A stretch of DNA of 64,000 nt from Pseudotabrizicola sp. Lineage in GTDB: Bacteria > Pseudomonadota > Alphaproteobacteria > Rhodobacterales > Rhodobacteraceae. The stretch spans positions 111,408 to 175,407 of the forward strand of contig NZ_JAUXOV010000074.1 in NCBI RefSeq assembly GCF_030684215.1. Reading direction: 5' to 3'. The translations under genes and the position numbers were made by a program. The first letter of the stretch is position 1. Every line of letters starts with the position of its first letter. Below, piece by piece: positions 7,801 through 15,364 of the stretch. The notes under the pieces were generated by a model. The model saw only the letters and a program-made list of their open reading frames with translations. It searched no databases and had not been told where the DNA came from.

Positions 7801-8288
7801 TCATGGATTACCGCGCGCGTCATCGTCTCTATGGCCCGGTGCGTGTGCTCCCGACGCGCACTTTCTTTTACGGCATGGTCTCGGGTGAAGAAATCACCGC
7901 CGAGATCGACCCCGGCAAGACGCTTGAAGTGCGCCTGCAAGCCGTGGGCGATGTATCCGAAGACGGTGACGTAAAGGTGTTTTTCGAGCTGAACGGCCAG
8001 CCGCGCGTAATCCGGGTGCCAAACCGCGCCGTAAAGGCCAAGACCGCCTCGCGCCCCAAAGCGGCCGAGGGCAACGCCGCCCATATCGGCGCGCCGATGC
8101 CGGGGTCGGTGGCATCTGTGGCGGTGACAGTGGGGCAAAAGGTGCGGGCAGGTGATCTATTGCTGACCATCGAAGCCATGAAGATGGAAACCGGCCTGCA
8201 CGCAGACCGCGAAGCAACGGTCAAAGCGCTGCACGTTCATGCTGGAAGCCAGATCGACGCCAAGGATCTGTTGATCGAACTGGAATAA
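4827..8288 (+). CDS. pyc: pyruvate carboxylase
   Basis: A 1153-residue single-chain biotin enzyme that carboxylates pyruvate to oxaloacetate (anaplerosis). The order is biotin carboxylase (about 1-460, starting KILVANRGEIAIRV, with the ATP-grasp glycine loop GGGGRGM), carboxyltransferase (about 540-830, with TTMRDGHQS, the metal ligands HFHTHDTSG and DAFSGGTSQP), and a C-terminal biotinyl domain with EAMKMETG (biotin lysine at about residue 1119). The length matches the family. An upstream in-frame ATG exists at 4779, but the ATG at 4827 has a GGAG site six bases upstream and begins at the conserved N-terminus. The gene stands alone and is followed by a terminator. Confidence 0.97.
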   Translation: MPEFSKILVANRGEIAIRVMRAANEMGKKTVAVFAEEDKLSLHRFKADEAYRIGEGLSPVGAYLSIPEIIRVAKMCGADAIHPGYGLLSENPDFVEACDQAGITFIGPRAETMRALGDKASARRVAIEAGVPVIPATEVLGEDMAAIKAEAKTVGYPLMLKASWGGGGRGMRPILAEDELETKVREGRREAEAAFGNGEGYLEKMIQRARHVEVQILGDKHGQIYHLWERDCTVQRRNQKVVERAPAPYLTEEQRAEVCEMGRKICAHVNYECAGTVEFLMDMDDEKFYFIEVNPRVQVEHTVTEEVTGIDIVQAQILIAEGKTLAQATGVADQAEVKLNGHALQCRVTTEDPLNNFIPDYGRLTAYRSATGNGIRLDGGTAYAGGVITRYYDSLLVKVTAHAQTPEKAIKRMDRALREFRIRGVATNIEFVINLLQHPTFLDDSYTTKFIDTTPDLFAFRKRRDRATKILTYIADITVNGHPETAGRAKPAAEAKAPKAPKLRTEPAMGTRNLLEQKGPQAVADWMKAQKKVLITDTTMRDGHQSLLATRMRSIDMIKVAPAYAAHLPQLFSVECWGGATFDVAYRFLQECPWQRLRDLRAQMPNLMTQMLLRASNGVGYTNYPDNVVQAFVKQAAETGVDVFRVFDSLNWVENMRVAMDAVLESNKVCEGTICYTGDLLDPDRAKYDLKYYVERALELKGAGSHILGLKDMAGLLKPAAARILVRTLKQEVGLPVHFHTHDTSGAAAATVLAACEAGVDAVDAAMDAFSGGTSQPCLGSIVEALRHTERDTGLDIAAIREISNYWEQVRAQYTAFESGTPAPASEVYLHEMPGGQFTNLKAQARSMGLEDRWPEVAQAYADANQMFGDIVKVTPSSKVVGDMALIMVAQGLSRAQVEDPSVELAFPDSVVDMLKGNLGQPHGGWPEGILKKVLKGEAPLTERPGKTLPAVDLAEVRAKLAQELHLGQEDADGEMLDEEDLNGYLMYPRVFMDYRARHRLYGPVRVLPTRTFFYGMVSGEEITAEIDPGKTLEVRLQAVGDVSEDGDVKVFFELNGQPRVIRVPNRAVKAKTASRPKAAEGNAAHIGAPMPGSVASVAVTVGQKVRAGDLLLTIEAMKMETGLHADREATVKALHVHAGSQIDAKDLLIELE

Positions 8289-8310
8289 TCTTTCTTTTCC
8301 AGATGCTTGA

Positions 8311-8340
8311 AGGCCCCGGCGTTGCGTTGGGGCCTTTTTC
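8311..8340 (+). terminator. Rho-independent terminator of pyc
   Basis: AGGCCCC (8311-8317) pairs with GGGGCCT (8329-8335) around an 11-base loop, followed by TTTTC. It lies 22 bases after the pyc stop. Confidence 0.85.
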
Positions 8341-8440
8341 TTTGGACGTTCGCAAACCCTTGCGAAAAATCCGTCACCACATGCATTTTTCCCTTGCAGG
8401 CATCCGCGCCATCCCCTAAATCACCGCTTACCGAAACGGT

Positions 8441-8515
8441 GCGGGCGTAGCTCAGGGGTAGAGCATAACCTTGCCAAGGTTAGGGTCGGGCGTTCGAATC
8501 GCCTCGCCCGCTCCA
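8441..8515 (+). tRNA. tRNA-Gly (anticodon GCC)
   Basis: The cloverleaf is complete: acceptor GCGGGCG (8441-8447) pairs with CGCCCGC (8505-8511), the anticodon loop TTGCCAA carries GCC at 8473-8475, the T loop reads TTCGAAT, and the CCA end is encoded (8513-8515). Confidence 0.97.
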
Positions 8516-8530
8516 TTTCGGTTTGAAACA

Positions 8531-8552
8531 GGCAGCTTCGGCTGCCTTTTTT
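8531..8552 (+). terminator. terminator after tRNA-Gly
   Basis: GGCAGC-TTCG-GCTGCC (8531-8546) is a 6-bp stem with a UUCG tetraloop followed by six T residues. Confidence 0.9.
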
Positions 8553-8663
8553 CATTTGCTGCAATCCCCCGGATAACCCAGACTAAAGCTTGGCACCTTT
8601 CCACTGCCTTGACAGGTATCATCGGGGCATGGTCGGTTTTGCAATTTGGGTGCAGGCAAAAGG

Positions 8664-8685
8664 AAAGCCGCCCGAAGGCGGCTTT
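8664..8685 (-). terminator. terminator for tRNA-Tyr (minus strand)
   Basis: A 9-bp perfect stem, 8664-8672 with 8677-8685, has a four-base loop. On the minus strand it is followed by CCTTTTGCC. It lies 28 bases downstream of tRNA-Tyr. Confidence 0.7.
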
Positions 8686-8713
8686 CTTTGCTGTCGGCCA
8701 TCACCAAGGATGA

Positions 8714-8797
8714 TGGTGGGTGACCCTGGAATCGAACCAGGCGTGGGTCTCCCCGGCGGAGTTACAGTCCGCTGCCGCACCTTGCAGCTCGTCACCC
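8714..8797 (-). tRNA. tRNA-Tyr (anticodon GTA)
   Basis: A class II tRNA read on the minus strand. Acceptor GGGTGAC pairs with GTCACCC. Anticodon stem GCGGA/TCCGC holds loop CTGTAAC (GTA at 8763-8765 on the complement). A long variable arm GGG-GAGA-CCC, the T arm CCTGG-TTCGATT-CCAGG and an encoded CCA end follow. The long variable arm and GTA together identify tyrosine. Confidence 0.95.
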
Positions 8798-8935
8798 GAC
8801 GGGGGCGGAATACCCAAGGGCACGGGGAGCGTCAAGCGCCGAATGCAATGGGGTGGCAAGAGTTTCGGCTTGCGCATCCCCCCTGCCCCGCCGCATTCTG
8901 TGGCGCCAGAAACAATGGCCCGAACAATAGGCTGA

Positions 8936-9748
8936 ATGATGAAGACCGGAACCACCAAACCAACATGGGTGATCGACAAGGAACGCGGCAAGCGTGCCGA
9001 AGCGAAGGAGACCGTCTGGCTGTTTGGCCTGCATGCGGTGCGCGATGCGCTGGTGAACCCTGCGCGCGAAAAGCTGCGGCTGGTGTTGACCAAGAACGCA
9101 CTCGACAAGCTGGAGGAGGCGGTGGCGCAATCGGGGATAGAGCCCGAGATTGCCGATCCGCGCAAGTTCGACGTGCCGATTGATGAAGGCTCGGTGCATC
9201 AGGGTGCAGCGATGGAAGTGCGGCCGCTGAACTGGGGCAAGCTGGCAGATGTGGCGATTTCAGGTGCCGGTGCGCCGCTGGTTGTACTGCTGGACAGGGT
9301 GACCGACCCGCATAACGTGGGCGCCGTGCTGCGGTCGGCCGAGGTGTTCGGCGCGCGGGCGGTGATTGCCCCCCGCCACCACTCGGCACCCGAAACCGGG
9401 GCCCTCGCAAAAACCGCCAGCGGCGCACTGGAGCGCCAGCCCTATCTGCGGGTGGGCAACCTGTCAGATGCGATGCAGGAATTGCGCGACATGGGCTATA
9501 TCCTGATCGGGCTGGAGGGAGAAGCCGAGCACACGCTGGAAGGCGCGCTGGATTTGGCCAACAAGCGCCCGATTGCGCTGGTGATGGGGGCCGAAGGGCC
9601 GGGCCTGCGCGAAAAGACACAGCTGACCTGCGATTATCTGGCGCGCATTCCCTATACGGGCGCGTTTGGCAGCCTGAACGTATCGAACGCCGCTGCAGTG
9701 TCGCTTTATGCCGCGAGTCGGCGGCTGGTTCACAAAAGCGCGACATGA
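8936..9748 (+). CDS. rlmB: 23S rRNA (guanosine-2'-O)-methyltransferase, RlmB/TrmH (SPOUT) family
   Basis: A 270-residue SpoU-type RNA 2'-O-methyltransferase. An N-terminal substrate-binding segment (WLFGLHAVRDAL, about residues 28-40) is followed by the SPOUT knot motifs: motif 1 DPHNVGAVLRSAEVFGA, motif 2 ALVMGAEGPGLRE and motif 3 GSLNVSNAAAVSLY near the C-terminus. The RlmB assignment (G2251 of 23S rRNA) rests on the N-terminal domain and overall length; other TrmH paralogues cannot be excluded. Adjacent ATG codons at 8936 and 8939 are equally possible starts. The neighbouring tRNA genes are not evidence for its substrate. Confidence 0.88.
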   Translation: MMKTGTTKPTWVIDKERGKRAEAKETVWLFGLHAVRDALVNPAREKLRLVLTKNALDKLEEAVAQSGIEPEIADPRKFDVPIDEGSVHQGAAMEVRPLNWGKLADVAISGAGAPLVVLLDRVTDPHNVGAVLRSAEVFGARAVIAPRHHSAPETGALAKTASGALERQPYLRVGNLSDAMQELRDMGYILIGLEGEAEHTLEGALDLANKRPIALVMGAEGPGLREKTQLTCDYLARIPYTGAFGSLNVSNAAAVSLYAASRRLVHKSAT

Positions 9749-9840
9749 GCTTTAACCCGGCCTCAAACTTCTTATGTCAAAGTCATAGGGTGCGGGTTGG
9801 AACTCCCGCCCTTTATTCACTGTCCCTCGTTCCGCGACTT

Positions 9841-9873
9841 GGCGCCCGGGTTTACCCCCGTGGCGCCTTTTTC
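9841..9873 (+). terminator. probable terminator of rlmB
   Basis: GGCGCC at 9841-9846 pairs with GGCGCC at 9862-9867, followed by TTTTTC. It ends 17 bases before the next start codon, so some read-through into the CoA-binding gene is possible. Confidence 0.6.
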
Positions 9874-9889
9874 TTGCACAGGTGAATTC

Positions 9890-10312
9890 ATGCCATCTGA
9901 AGACGCGCGTATTGCCGATATTCTGACCCGCAGCCGCACGATTGCACTGGTCGGCTGGTCGCCCAAGCCTGACCGCCCCAGCCACCGCGTTGCCTCTTAT
10001 CTTGCGCAACGAGGGTATCGGGTTATTCCGGTGAACCCCGGTCAGGCCGGCCAAATCGTTTTGGGGGAAATAGTACGCGCCAGCCTGTCCGAAATCGAAG
10101 GGCACGTCGATATGGTCGACATCTTTCGCCGGTCAGAAGAAGCAGGCGCGGTGGTGGATGAGGCGCTGGCACGCTTCCCCGAACTGATCTGTGTATGGAT
10201 GCAATTGGGTGTCGAGGATGAGGCCGCAGCCGCCCGAGCTCGCGCGCGGGGCGTCGAGGCGGTGATGAACCGCTGCCCGGCAATTGAAATACCAAAGCTG
10301 GGGCTGGTCTGA
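9890..10312 (+). CDS. CoA-binding domain protein (YccU-like)
   Basis: A 140-residue protein with a single Rossmann CoA-binding fold of the CoA_binding_2 type. IALVGWSPKPDRPSHRVASY is the nucleotide loop, VIPVNPG follows, and the later VDMVDIFR and VWMQLGVEDEAAA stretches match YccU-like proteins. These are small cytoplasmic proteins of unclear role, related to the N-terminal domain of acyl-CoA synthetase alpha subunits. The frame is open to 9797, but the ATG at 9890 has AGGTG five bases upstream and begins at the conserved domain. The gene converges with hisE. Confidence 0.82.
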   Translation: MPSEDARIADILTRSRTIALVGWSPKPDRPSHRVASYLAQRGYRVIPVNPGQAGQIVLGEIVRASLSEIEGHVDMVDIFRRSEEAGAVVDEALARFPELICVWMQLGVEDEAAAARARARGVEAVMNRCPAIEIPKLGLV

Positions 10313-10373
10313 TCCCGGATCACCAGCCATTCAGCGGCAAGCCCGCTTCACCTGTCGCAAGATGAGAATTAAA

Positions 10374-10427
10374 CCAAGATGAATGGGCATAGCAAAGCGC
10401 CCTTCATTCATCTTGGCTCAAATACTT
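10374..10427. repeat. back-to-back element: 12-bp inverted repeat between convergent genes
   Basis: CCAAGATGAATG (10374-10385) is repeated inverted at 10405-10416. The right arm continues into AAATACTT, so on the minus strand it reads AAGTATTTGAGCCAAGATGA. This is one full and one partial copy of the dispersed GTATTT element facing each other between the stop of the CoA-binding gene and the stop of hisE. It could act as a two-way terminator, although no U-tract is present. Confidence 0.6.
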
Positions 10428-10436
10428 ATCTTTCTG

Positions 10437-10754
10437 TCAGGGCTGCCGCGATGCCTTTTCCGCGATGCCAGACTCCCCCTCGCGCCGGTCCAGTTCGGCA
10501 AGCACGTCTGCCAGTCGCACGTCACAGGCGGCGAGCATGACGAGGAAGTGGTAGAGTACATCTGCTGCTTCGGACGTCAGCTTGGCGCGGTCGCCCTTTA
10601 CCGCCTCTATGATCGCCTCGATTGCCTCTTCGCCGAACTTCTCGGCGCATTTTTCGGGGCCTTTGGCAAGCAGCTTGGCGGTCCAGCTTGAGTCGGGATC
10701 GGTACCTTTGCGCGCGGCAATGGTCGCTGCGAGGCGGCTCAGAGTATCGGTCAT
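10437..10754 (-). CDS. hisE: phosphoribosyl-ATP pyrophosphatase
   Basis: A 105-residue enzyme of the all-alpha NTP pyrophosphatase (MazG-like) fold. It converts phosphoribosyl-ATP to phosphoribosyl-AMP in the second step of histidine synthesis. The metal-binding [10 protein letters not shown] helix (after KFGEEA) and the following [13 protein letters not shown] helix carry the acidic ligands. HisE and HisI are separate here, and HisI is not in the window. The start codon overlaps the hisF stop by four bases (ATGA), so translation is probably coupled. It is the last gene of the hisAFE run. Confidence 0.95.
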   Translation of the reverse strand: MTDTLSRLAATIAARKGTDPDSSWTAKLLAKGPEKCAEKFGEEAIEAIIEAVKGDRAKLTSEAADVLYHFLVMLAACDVRLADVLAELDRREGESGIAEKASRQP

Positions 10755-11512
10755 GACAGCCTCATCGGAATGCCGGCAGCGGCCATATGGGCTTTGGCCT
10801 CACCGATGGTGAAGGTGCCGAAGTGGAAGATGGAAGCGGCGAGGACGGCGGAGGCGTGGCCTTCGGTCACGCCCTCGACCAGATGATCCAGCGTACCGAC
10901 ACCGCCCGACGCGATAACGGGGATCGACACCGCATCGGCGATAGCGCGGGTAAGAGGCAAATTATAGCCTCCCTTGGTGCCGTCACGGTCCATGCTGGTC
11001 AGAAGGATCTCGCCCGCGCCTTTGGCAGCGACGGTCCGGGCAAAGTCCACCGCATCGATGCCTGTGGGTTTACGGCCGCCATGGGTGAAAATTTCCCATT
11101 TGCCGGGAGAGACGGTCTTTGCATCGATGGCAACCACGATGCATTGGCTGCCGAAACGGTCAGCGGCGTCGGCAACGACGTCAGGGTTGGCGACAGCGGC
11201 AGAATTGAAACTGACCTTGTCAGCCCCGGCCAGTAGGAGCGCGCGCACATCGTGATGGCTGCGCACACCGCCCCCCACGGTAAGCGGCATGAAGCATTGC
11301 TCGGCCGTGCGGGTGACCAGATCAAACATGGTCCCGCGGTTTTCATGGGTGGCATGGATGTCGAGAAAGGTCAGTTCATCTGCACCCGCCGCATCATAGG
11401 CGCGGGCGGCTTCGACCGGGTCGCCCGCGTCGATCAGGTTGACAAAATTGACGCCTTTGACCACGCGGCCATCGGCGACATCAAGGCAGGGAATGATGCG
11501 GGTTTTCAGCAT
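10751..11512 (-). CDS. hisF: imidazole glycerol phosphate synthase, cyclase subunit
   Basis: A 253-residue (beta/alpha)8 barrel, the length typical of HisF. It joins PRFAR with ammonia supplied by HisH to give IGP and AICAR. The N-terminal [19 protein letters not shown] carries the first catalytic Asp (residue 11), and the [10 protein letters not shown] strand carries the second near residue 130. Phosphate-binding glycine loops are seen in TVGGGVRS and [10 protein letters not shown]. It is separated from hisA by 91 bases holding a GC-rich hairpin and a GAGTATTT element. Confidence 0.96.
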   Translation of the reverse strand: MLKTRIIPCLDVADGRVVKGVNFVNLIDAGDPVEAARAYDAAGADELTFLDIHATHENRGTMFDLVTRTAEQCFMPLTVGGGVRSHHDVRALLLAGADKVSFNSAAVANPDVVADAADRFGSQCIVVAIDAKTVSPGKWEIFTHGGRKPTGIDAVDFARTVAAKGAGEILLTSMDRDGTKGGYNLPLTRAIADAVSIPVIASGGVGTLDHLVEGVTEGHASAVLAASIFHFGTFTIGEAKAHMAAAGIPMRLS

Positions 11513-11549
11513 GGATGGACCCTAGCGCGTGTGGTTGGCCGGGGAAAGG

Positions 11550-11605
11550 GGGGCGCTGCCCCCCGCGCGACGCGCGCCCCCGGAGTATTTGGAAAGCAGC
11601 AATTC
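11550..11605 (+). repeat. GC hairpin plus GGAGTATTT element with AAAGCAGCAA tail
   Basis: A G/C-rich hairpin region (11550-11578) precedes CGGAGTATTTGGAAAGCAGC at 11581-11600. The tail matches the copies at 21611-21631, 35372-35393 and 41349-41371. It lies between hisF and hisA, antisense to both. Confidence 0.6.
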
Positions 11606-12323
11606 AGGATTTGAGAGCCGAAAGCGCCGTAGCAAGGTCAATGGCGCCGTCATAGAGCGCGCGACCCGAGATCGCGCCGGCGATAACGCCGGTGTCACGC
11701 AGGGCGGTAAGATCGGCCATCGATGACACGCCACCGCTGGCGATGACCGGGATCGAGACAGCGCGGGCGAGCGCCTCTGTCGCATCGATATTGGGGCCCT
11801 GCATTGCACCATCACGGTCAATGTCGGTGTAGATGAGGGCGGCGACGCCTGCGTCTTCAAAGCTGCGGGCGAGCTCGGTGGCTTGGACCGTGGTCTCATG
11901 CGCCCAGCCTTTGGTGGCGACAAATCCCTTGCGGGCGTCAATGCCGACGGCGACTTTGCCGGGAAACGCGCGGGCCGCCTGTTTGACCAGATCAGGGTTT
12001 TCCACCGCGACAGTGCCAAGGATGACGCGGGCAAGGCCCTTGGAGAGCCACATCTCGATCGTGGCCATGTCGCGGATGCCGCCGCCAAGCTGGGCGGGAA
12101 CATTGATGCGGGCAAGGATCGCCTCCACCGCAGCGGCGTTCACGGGTTGACCCGCGAAGGCACCGTTGAGGTCAACCAGATGCAGCCAGTCGCAGCCTGC
12201 GGATTCGAATTTGGCGGCTTGTTCTGCCGGATCGTCACCGAAAACAGTGGCGGCGGACATCTCGCCACGCAACAGGCGAACGCATTGGCCGTCTTTCAGA
12301 TCAATGGCAGGATAGAGGATCAT
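11604..12323 (-). CDS. hisA: phosphoribosylformimino-5-aminoimidazole carboxamide ribotide isomerase
   Basis: A 239-residue barrel isomerase that converts ProFAR to PRFAR, the step just before HisH-His[21 protein letters not shown] carries the first catalytic Asp (residue 8), and [17 protein letters not shown] carries the second. GGGIRD and ASGGVSS are the phosphate loops. The frame is open upstream to 12695, but the ATG at 12323 has AAGGTG close upstream and starts exactly at the family N-terminus. The gene is divergent from the DUF2147 gene across 133 bases. Confidence 0.96.
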   Translation of the reverse strand: MILYPAIDLKDGQCVRLLRGEMSAATVFGDDPAEQAAKFESAGCDWLHLVDLNGAFAGQPVNAAAVEAILARINVPAQLGGGIRDMATIEMWLSKGLARVILGTVAVENPDLVKQAARAFPGKVAVGIDARKGFVATKGWAHETTVQATELARSFEDAGVAALIYTDIDRDGAMQGPNIDATEALARAVSIPVIASGGVSSMADLTALRDTGVIAGAISGRALYDGAIDLATALSALKS

Positions 12324-12456
12324 GGCGCACCTTTTGACTTTCCCCCCCTTTGGCATGGCTGCCGCGCAATTCCAAGAGGTCCGCGACCCGACGTCATGCT
12401 TGCAAGAGCGGGAGCGGATTGCGGATGATCTGCGAACCTTCAGGGAGGAGGACCGC

Positions 12457-12858
12457 ATGAACAGATTCGTATCCCGCGTGGCACTGGCTGCCGCCGTAGT
12501 TTTTACCGCTTCCGCTGCGTTTGCCGATCCGGCTGTCGGGCTTTGGAAAACCAAGCCCGATGACAATGGCAACTTTGGCCATGTGCAGGTGCAAGCCTGT
12601 GGTGCAGCCGTCTGTGGAACGCTGGTCAAGGCGTTCGATGGCACAGGCAAAGAGATCGCTTCGCCCAATGTTGGCAAGCGGATCATCTGGGACATGAAAT
12701 CAAAGGGCGGCGGCGCCTATGCCGATGGCAAGGTCTGGTCGCCGGATCGCAACAAGACCTATAACTCCAAGATGGTCTTGCAGGGCAACGGATTGGCGAT
12801 CTCTGGCTGTGTGCTGGGCATCTGCCGTGATGGCGGCACCTGGACCCGAATCAATTAA
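12457..12858 (+). CDS. secreted DUF2147 domain protein
   Basis: A 133-residue protein with a cleavable signal peptide (hydrophobic residues 8-20, AFA cut site near residue 23) and one DUF2147 domain. The domain shows GLWKTKPDD near its start, two early cysteines (QACGAAVCG) and a late Cys pair ([12 protein letters not shown]). DUF2147 proteins are periplasmic or outer-membrane associated and their role is unknown. The ATG at 12457 has a strong AGGGAGGAGGA site. It interrupts the minus-strand histidine cluster on the opposite strand. Confidence 0.85.
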   Translation: MNRFVSRVALAAAVVFTASAAFADPAVGLWKTKPDDNGNFGHVQVQACGAAVCGTLVKAFDGTGKEIASPNVGKRIIWDMKSKGGGAYADGKVWSPDRNKTYNSKMVLQGNGLAISGCVLGICRDGGTWTRIN

Positions 12859-12931
12859 GCACGCTTCGGGTTGAGACGGGGGCGCGGAGCAGTGAAGATT
12901 GCTCTGCGCCATTTGCGTTGGAGGGGAAGAC

Positions 12932-13198
12932 GTGACCGATCAGGATTGGGCAGATTTGCTGGCGCGGCGGCACCGGGGCGGGGTCTACGCTGTGGTCACG
13001 ACCGGGGTGGTGTGCTGCTTTGGTTGCCCCGCGCGCCCGCCGTTACGCCGGAATGCGCGGCTTTTTGACAGCCGGGAGGCTGCGCAGGCCGCCGGTTTCC
13101 GGGCCTGCAAGCGATGTGGTGGTCAGCCGAAAACCGACCAGCCGGTGGCGTGGGCCAGATGCTCCATCGCCTCGGCCCCCAGTTTGGAATTTCCCTGA
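12932..13198 (+). CDS. stand-alone Ada metal-binding domain (Ada N-terminal stub)
   Basis: An 88-residue protein matching only the N-terminal zinc domain of the Ada methylphosphotriester repair protein. All four Cys ligands are present: CCFGC (equivalent to Ada C38 and C42) and CKRC (C69 and C72), with the linking NARLFDSREAAQAAGFR. The AraC-type and O6-methylguanine-methyltransferase domains are absent. The GTG at 12932 is preceded by GGAGGGGA. Its last 76 bases overlap the 3' end of glsA on the other strand. It may be a degraded ada or a working small sensor; domain identity is clear, activity is inferred. Confidence 0.72.
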   Translation: MTDQDWADLLARRHRGGVYAVVTTGVVCCFGCPARPPLRRNARLFDSREAAQAAGFRACKRCGGQPKTDQPVAWARCSIASAPSLEFP

Positions 13199-14052
13199 GC
13201 GTTCAAACCCGGCGACCAGACGGCGATGCTGGCGCGGCCGGGCGCAATGGCAAGAATGCCGCCACCCACCCCGGATTTTCCCGGCAAGCCAACACGGTAG
13301 GCGAAATCACCCGAGGCATCGTAATGGCCACAGGTCAGCATCAGCGCGTTGATCCGGCGCACGCGGGCCGGAGAAACGAGGCGGGCCGCATCCGGGAACC
13401 CCGCCAGAAACCGCCCTGCGCGGGCCAGTTGCACACATGACATTTCTACCGCGCATTGATGGCAATAGGTGCCGATGGTCAGCGCACTGGGATTTTGCAG
13501 ATTGCCATGGGCGGCCATGAACTCTGCCATGGCTATATTGCGATGCGCATGGGCCAATTCAGACAGGGCCACGTCTTTGTCGATGTGAATGTCATTGTCT
13601 TCGGCGGCAGTGCGTAAAAACCGCAGCAACTCGGCCAGAACATCGCGCGGCTGAAGTCCGTGCAGGATCGCATCGGTGACCGCAATGGCGCCGGGGTTCA
13701 CGAAGGGATTGCGCGGGATGCCGTTATTCTGCTCCAGCGAAACGATGGAATTGAAGGCCAGCCCAGACGGTTCCCGCCCGACACGGCTCCACAGACTGTC
13801 GCCAAGTCGGCCAAGCGCAATGGCGAGGGTGAAGACCTTGGAAATCGACTGGATAGAGAACGGCGTGGCGGCGTCCCCTGCCTGCAGCACCTGCCCCCCC
13901 GGCAGGCACAGCGCGATCCCAAACTGGTCGGGATTGATGCAGCCAAGTTCAGGGATATAGGTCGCGGGCTCGCCCCTATCGGTGGCGCTCGCCATGGCAT
14001 GTGCGATTTCGTCAAGGATTGGCTGAAGATCAGCCGGGCTCAGGGCTTCCAT
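13123..14052 (-). CDS. glsA: glutaminase
   Basis: A 309-residue serine-dependent beta-lactamase-fold glutaminase that hydrolyses glutamine to glutamate and ammonia. The FSIQSISKVF motif carries the catalytic Ser and Lys. NPFVNPGAIA, the HRNIAMAEFM helix and the KSGVGGGI loop match bacterial GlsA, and the length is normal. It overlaps the end of hisH by 13 bases and follows it on the same strand, so it is probably co-transcribed with hisBH. No clear ribosome site precedes ATG 14052, which suggests translation coupled to hisH. Its 3' end overlaps the Ada stub. Confidence 0.93.
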   Translation of the reverse strand: MEALSPADLQPILDEIAHAMASATDRGEPATYIPELGCINPDQFGIALCLPGGQVLQAGDAATPFSIQSISKVFTLAIALGRLGDSLWSRVGREPSGLAFNSIVSLEQNNGIPRNPFVNPGAIAVTDAILHGLQPRDVLAELLRFLRTAAEDNDIHIDKDVALSELAHAHRNIAMAEFMAAHGNLQNPSALTIGTYCHQCAVEMSCVQLARAGRFLAGFPDAARLVSPARVRRINALMLTCGHYDASGDFAYRVGLPGKSGVGGGILAIAPGRASIAVWSPGLNAQGNSKLGAEAMEHLAHATGWSVFG

Positions 14053-14678
14053 TGCAGAAAATTGGCAATGATGCGCAAGCCAGAGCTTTGCGATTTCTCT
14101 GGGTGGAACTGAGTGCCGACCATGGTGCCACGCCCGATGATGGCGGTGATGTCGCCCGCGTAATCGACATGGGCGAGGCGATGGGCCGGGTCGGCCACGC
14201 GAAAGTGGTAGGAATGGACGAAATAGGCGTGATCGCCAGTTTCGATGCCGGCAAGAATCGGGTGAGAGTGGTCGATCACCAAATCATTCCAGCCCATGTG
14301 CGGAATCTTCAGGCCCGGATCGGCGGGGGCAATCTTGACCACCTCACCCGGCACCCAGTCAAAGCCGCGTGTATCTGTATACTCTCGCCCCCATGTCGCC
14401 ATCATCTGCATGCCAACACAGATGCCCATGAAGGGACGGGCCTTGTTGGTCACCGCTTCTTCGATCGCCTCAAACAGCCCGCCGTATTCGCCCAATGCGC
14501 GACGGCAGGACGGGAAAGCGCCGTCCCCTGGCAGCACGATACGGTCGGCGCGGGCCACGTCTTCGGGGCGCGAGGTGACGAGGATGTCGCCGCCGCCGAT
14601 TTCGGCCGCCATGCGCTGGAAGGCCTTTTCGGCAGAGTGCAGGTTGCCGCTATCGTAATCGACGAGGACGGTGAGCAT
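14040..14678 (-). CDS. hisH: imidazole glycerol phosphate synthase, glutamine amidotransferase subunit
   Basis: A 212-residue class I amidotransferase that feeds ammonia to HisF. It starts LTVLVDYDSGNLHS, has the oxyanion segment LPGDGAFP, the nucleophile in GICVGMQMM (Cys near residue 86) and the His/Glu pair in GTQFHPEKSQSSGL near the C-terminus. It is separated from its partner hisF by glsA, two plus-strand genes and hisA. The 69 bases between it and hisB contain a GATATTT element. Confidence 0.95.
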   Translation of the reverse strand: MLTVLVDYDSGNLHSAEKAFQRMAAEIGGGDILVTSRPEDVARADRIVLPGDGAFPSCRRALGEYGGLFEAIEEAVTNKARPFMGICVGMQMMATWGREYTDTRGFDWVPGEVVKIAPADPGLKIPHMGWNDLVIDHSHPILAGIETGDHAYFVHSYHFRVADPAHRLAHVDYAGDITAIIGRGTMVGTQFHPEKSQSSGLRIIANFLQWKP

Positions 14679-14718
14679 GGTCTTGACCCTTGCTCCCGGC
14701 AGAAGCGTGGGAGCCTCC

Positions 14719-14746
14719 GGCGGGGATATTTAAGAACAGAAAATGG
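14719..14746 (+). repeat. GGGGATATTT element with AAGAACAGAAAATGG tail
   Basis: GGCGGGGATATTTAAGAACA and the following GAAAATGG lie between hisH and hisB, antisense to both. The tail is identical to that at 43083-43107 behind the ligase gene. Confidence 0.6.
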
Positions 14747-14747
14747 A

Positions 14748-15335
14748 TCAGAGTGCGCCTTTGGTGGAGGGGAGTTGGCCTGCCATGCGCGGATCTGGCT
14801 CTACCGCCATGCGCAGGGCGCGGGCGACGGATTTGAAGGCGGCCTCGGCAATGTGGTGGCTGTTGACACCGTGGACGCGGTCGACATGCAGGGTGATGCC
14901 GCCGTGGGTGGCGAGCCCCTGGAAGAATTCGCGCACCAGTTCGGTATCAAACGTGCCGATCTTGGCAGTTGGGAAATCGACGTTCCAGACGAGAAAAGGC
15001 CGCGCGCTGAGGTCAAGCGCGCAGCTGATCTGGGTGTCGTCCATCGCCAGTACAAAGTGGCCGTAGCGGCTGATGCCGGTTTTATCGCCAAGCGCGCGGG
15101 CCAGGGCCTGTCCCAGCGCGATGCCGCAATCCTCGACCGTGTGGTGGTCGTCGATGTGCATGTCGCCCTTGGCGCGCAACGTGATGTCGATCAGCGCGTG
15201 GCGGGCAAGTTGGTCGAGCATATGGTCGAAAAACCCAACGCCGGTCTTCACGTCATACTGACCAGTGCCGTCGAGGTTGATCGAGACGGTGATCTCGGTT
15301 TCGGCGGTCTTGCGGGTAATTTCGGCGGTGCGCAT
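14748..15335 (-). CDS. hisB: imidazoleglycerol-phosphate dehydratase
   Basis: A 195-residue monofunctional IGP dehydratase. There is no fused histidinol-phosphatase domain, as is usual outside the enterobacteria. The Mn-binding histidine motifs are present: [34 protein letters not shown] and [18 protein letters not shown]. The frame is open to 15692, but ATG 15335 begins at the family N-terminus ([15 protein letters not shown]). It starts 29 bases after the metal-transporter permease on the same strand, so it may receive transcription from that operon. Confidence 0.95.
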   Translation of the reverse strand: MRTAEITRKTAETEITVSINLDGTGQYDVKTGVGFFDHMLDQLARHALIDITLRAKGDMHIDDHHTVEDCGIALGQALARALGDKTGISRYGHFVLAMDDTQISCALDLSARPFLVWNVDFPTAKIGTFDTELVREFFQGLATHGGITLHVDRVHGVNSHHIAEAAFKSVARALRMAVEPDPRMAGQLPSTKGAL

Positions 15336-15364
15336 CGGGGTGCCCTCGCTGTGGGTTTGCGGCC

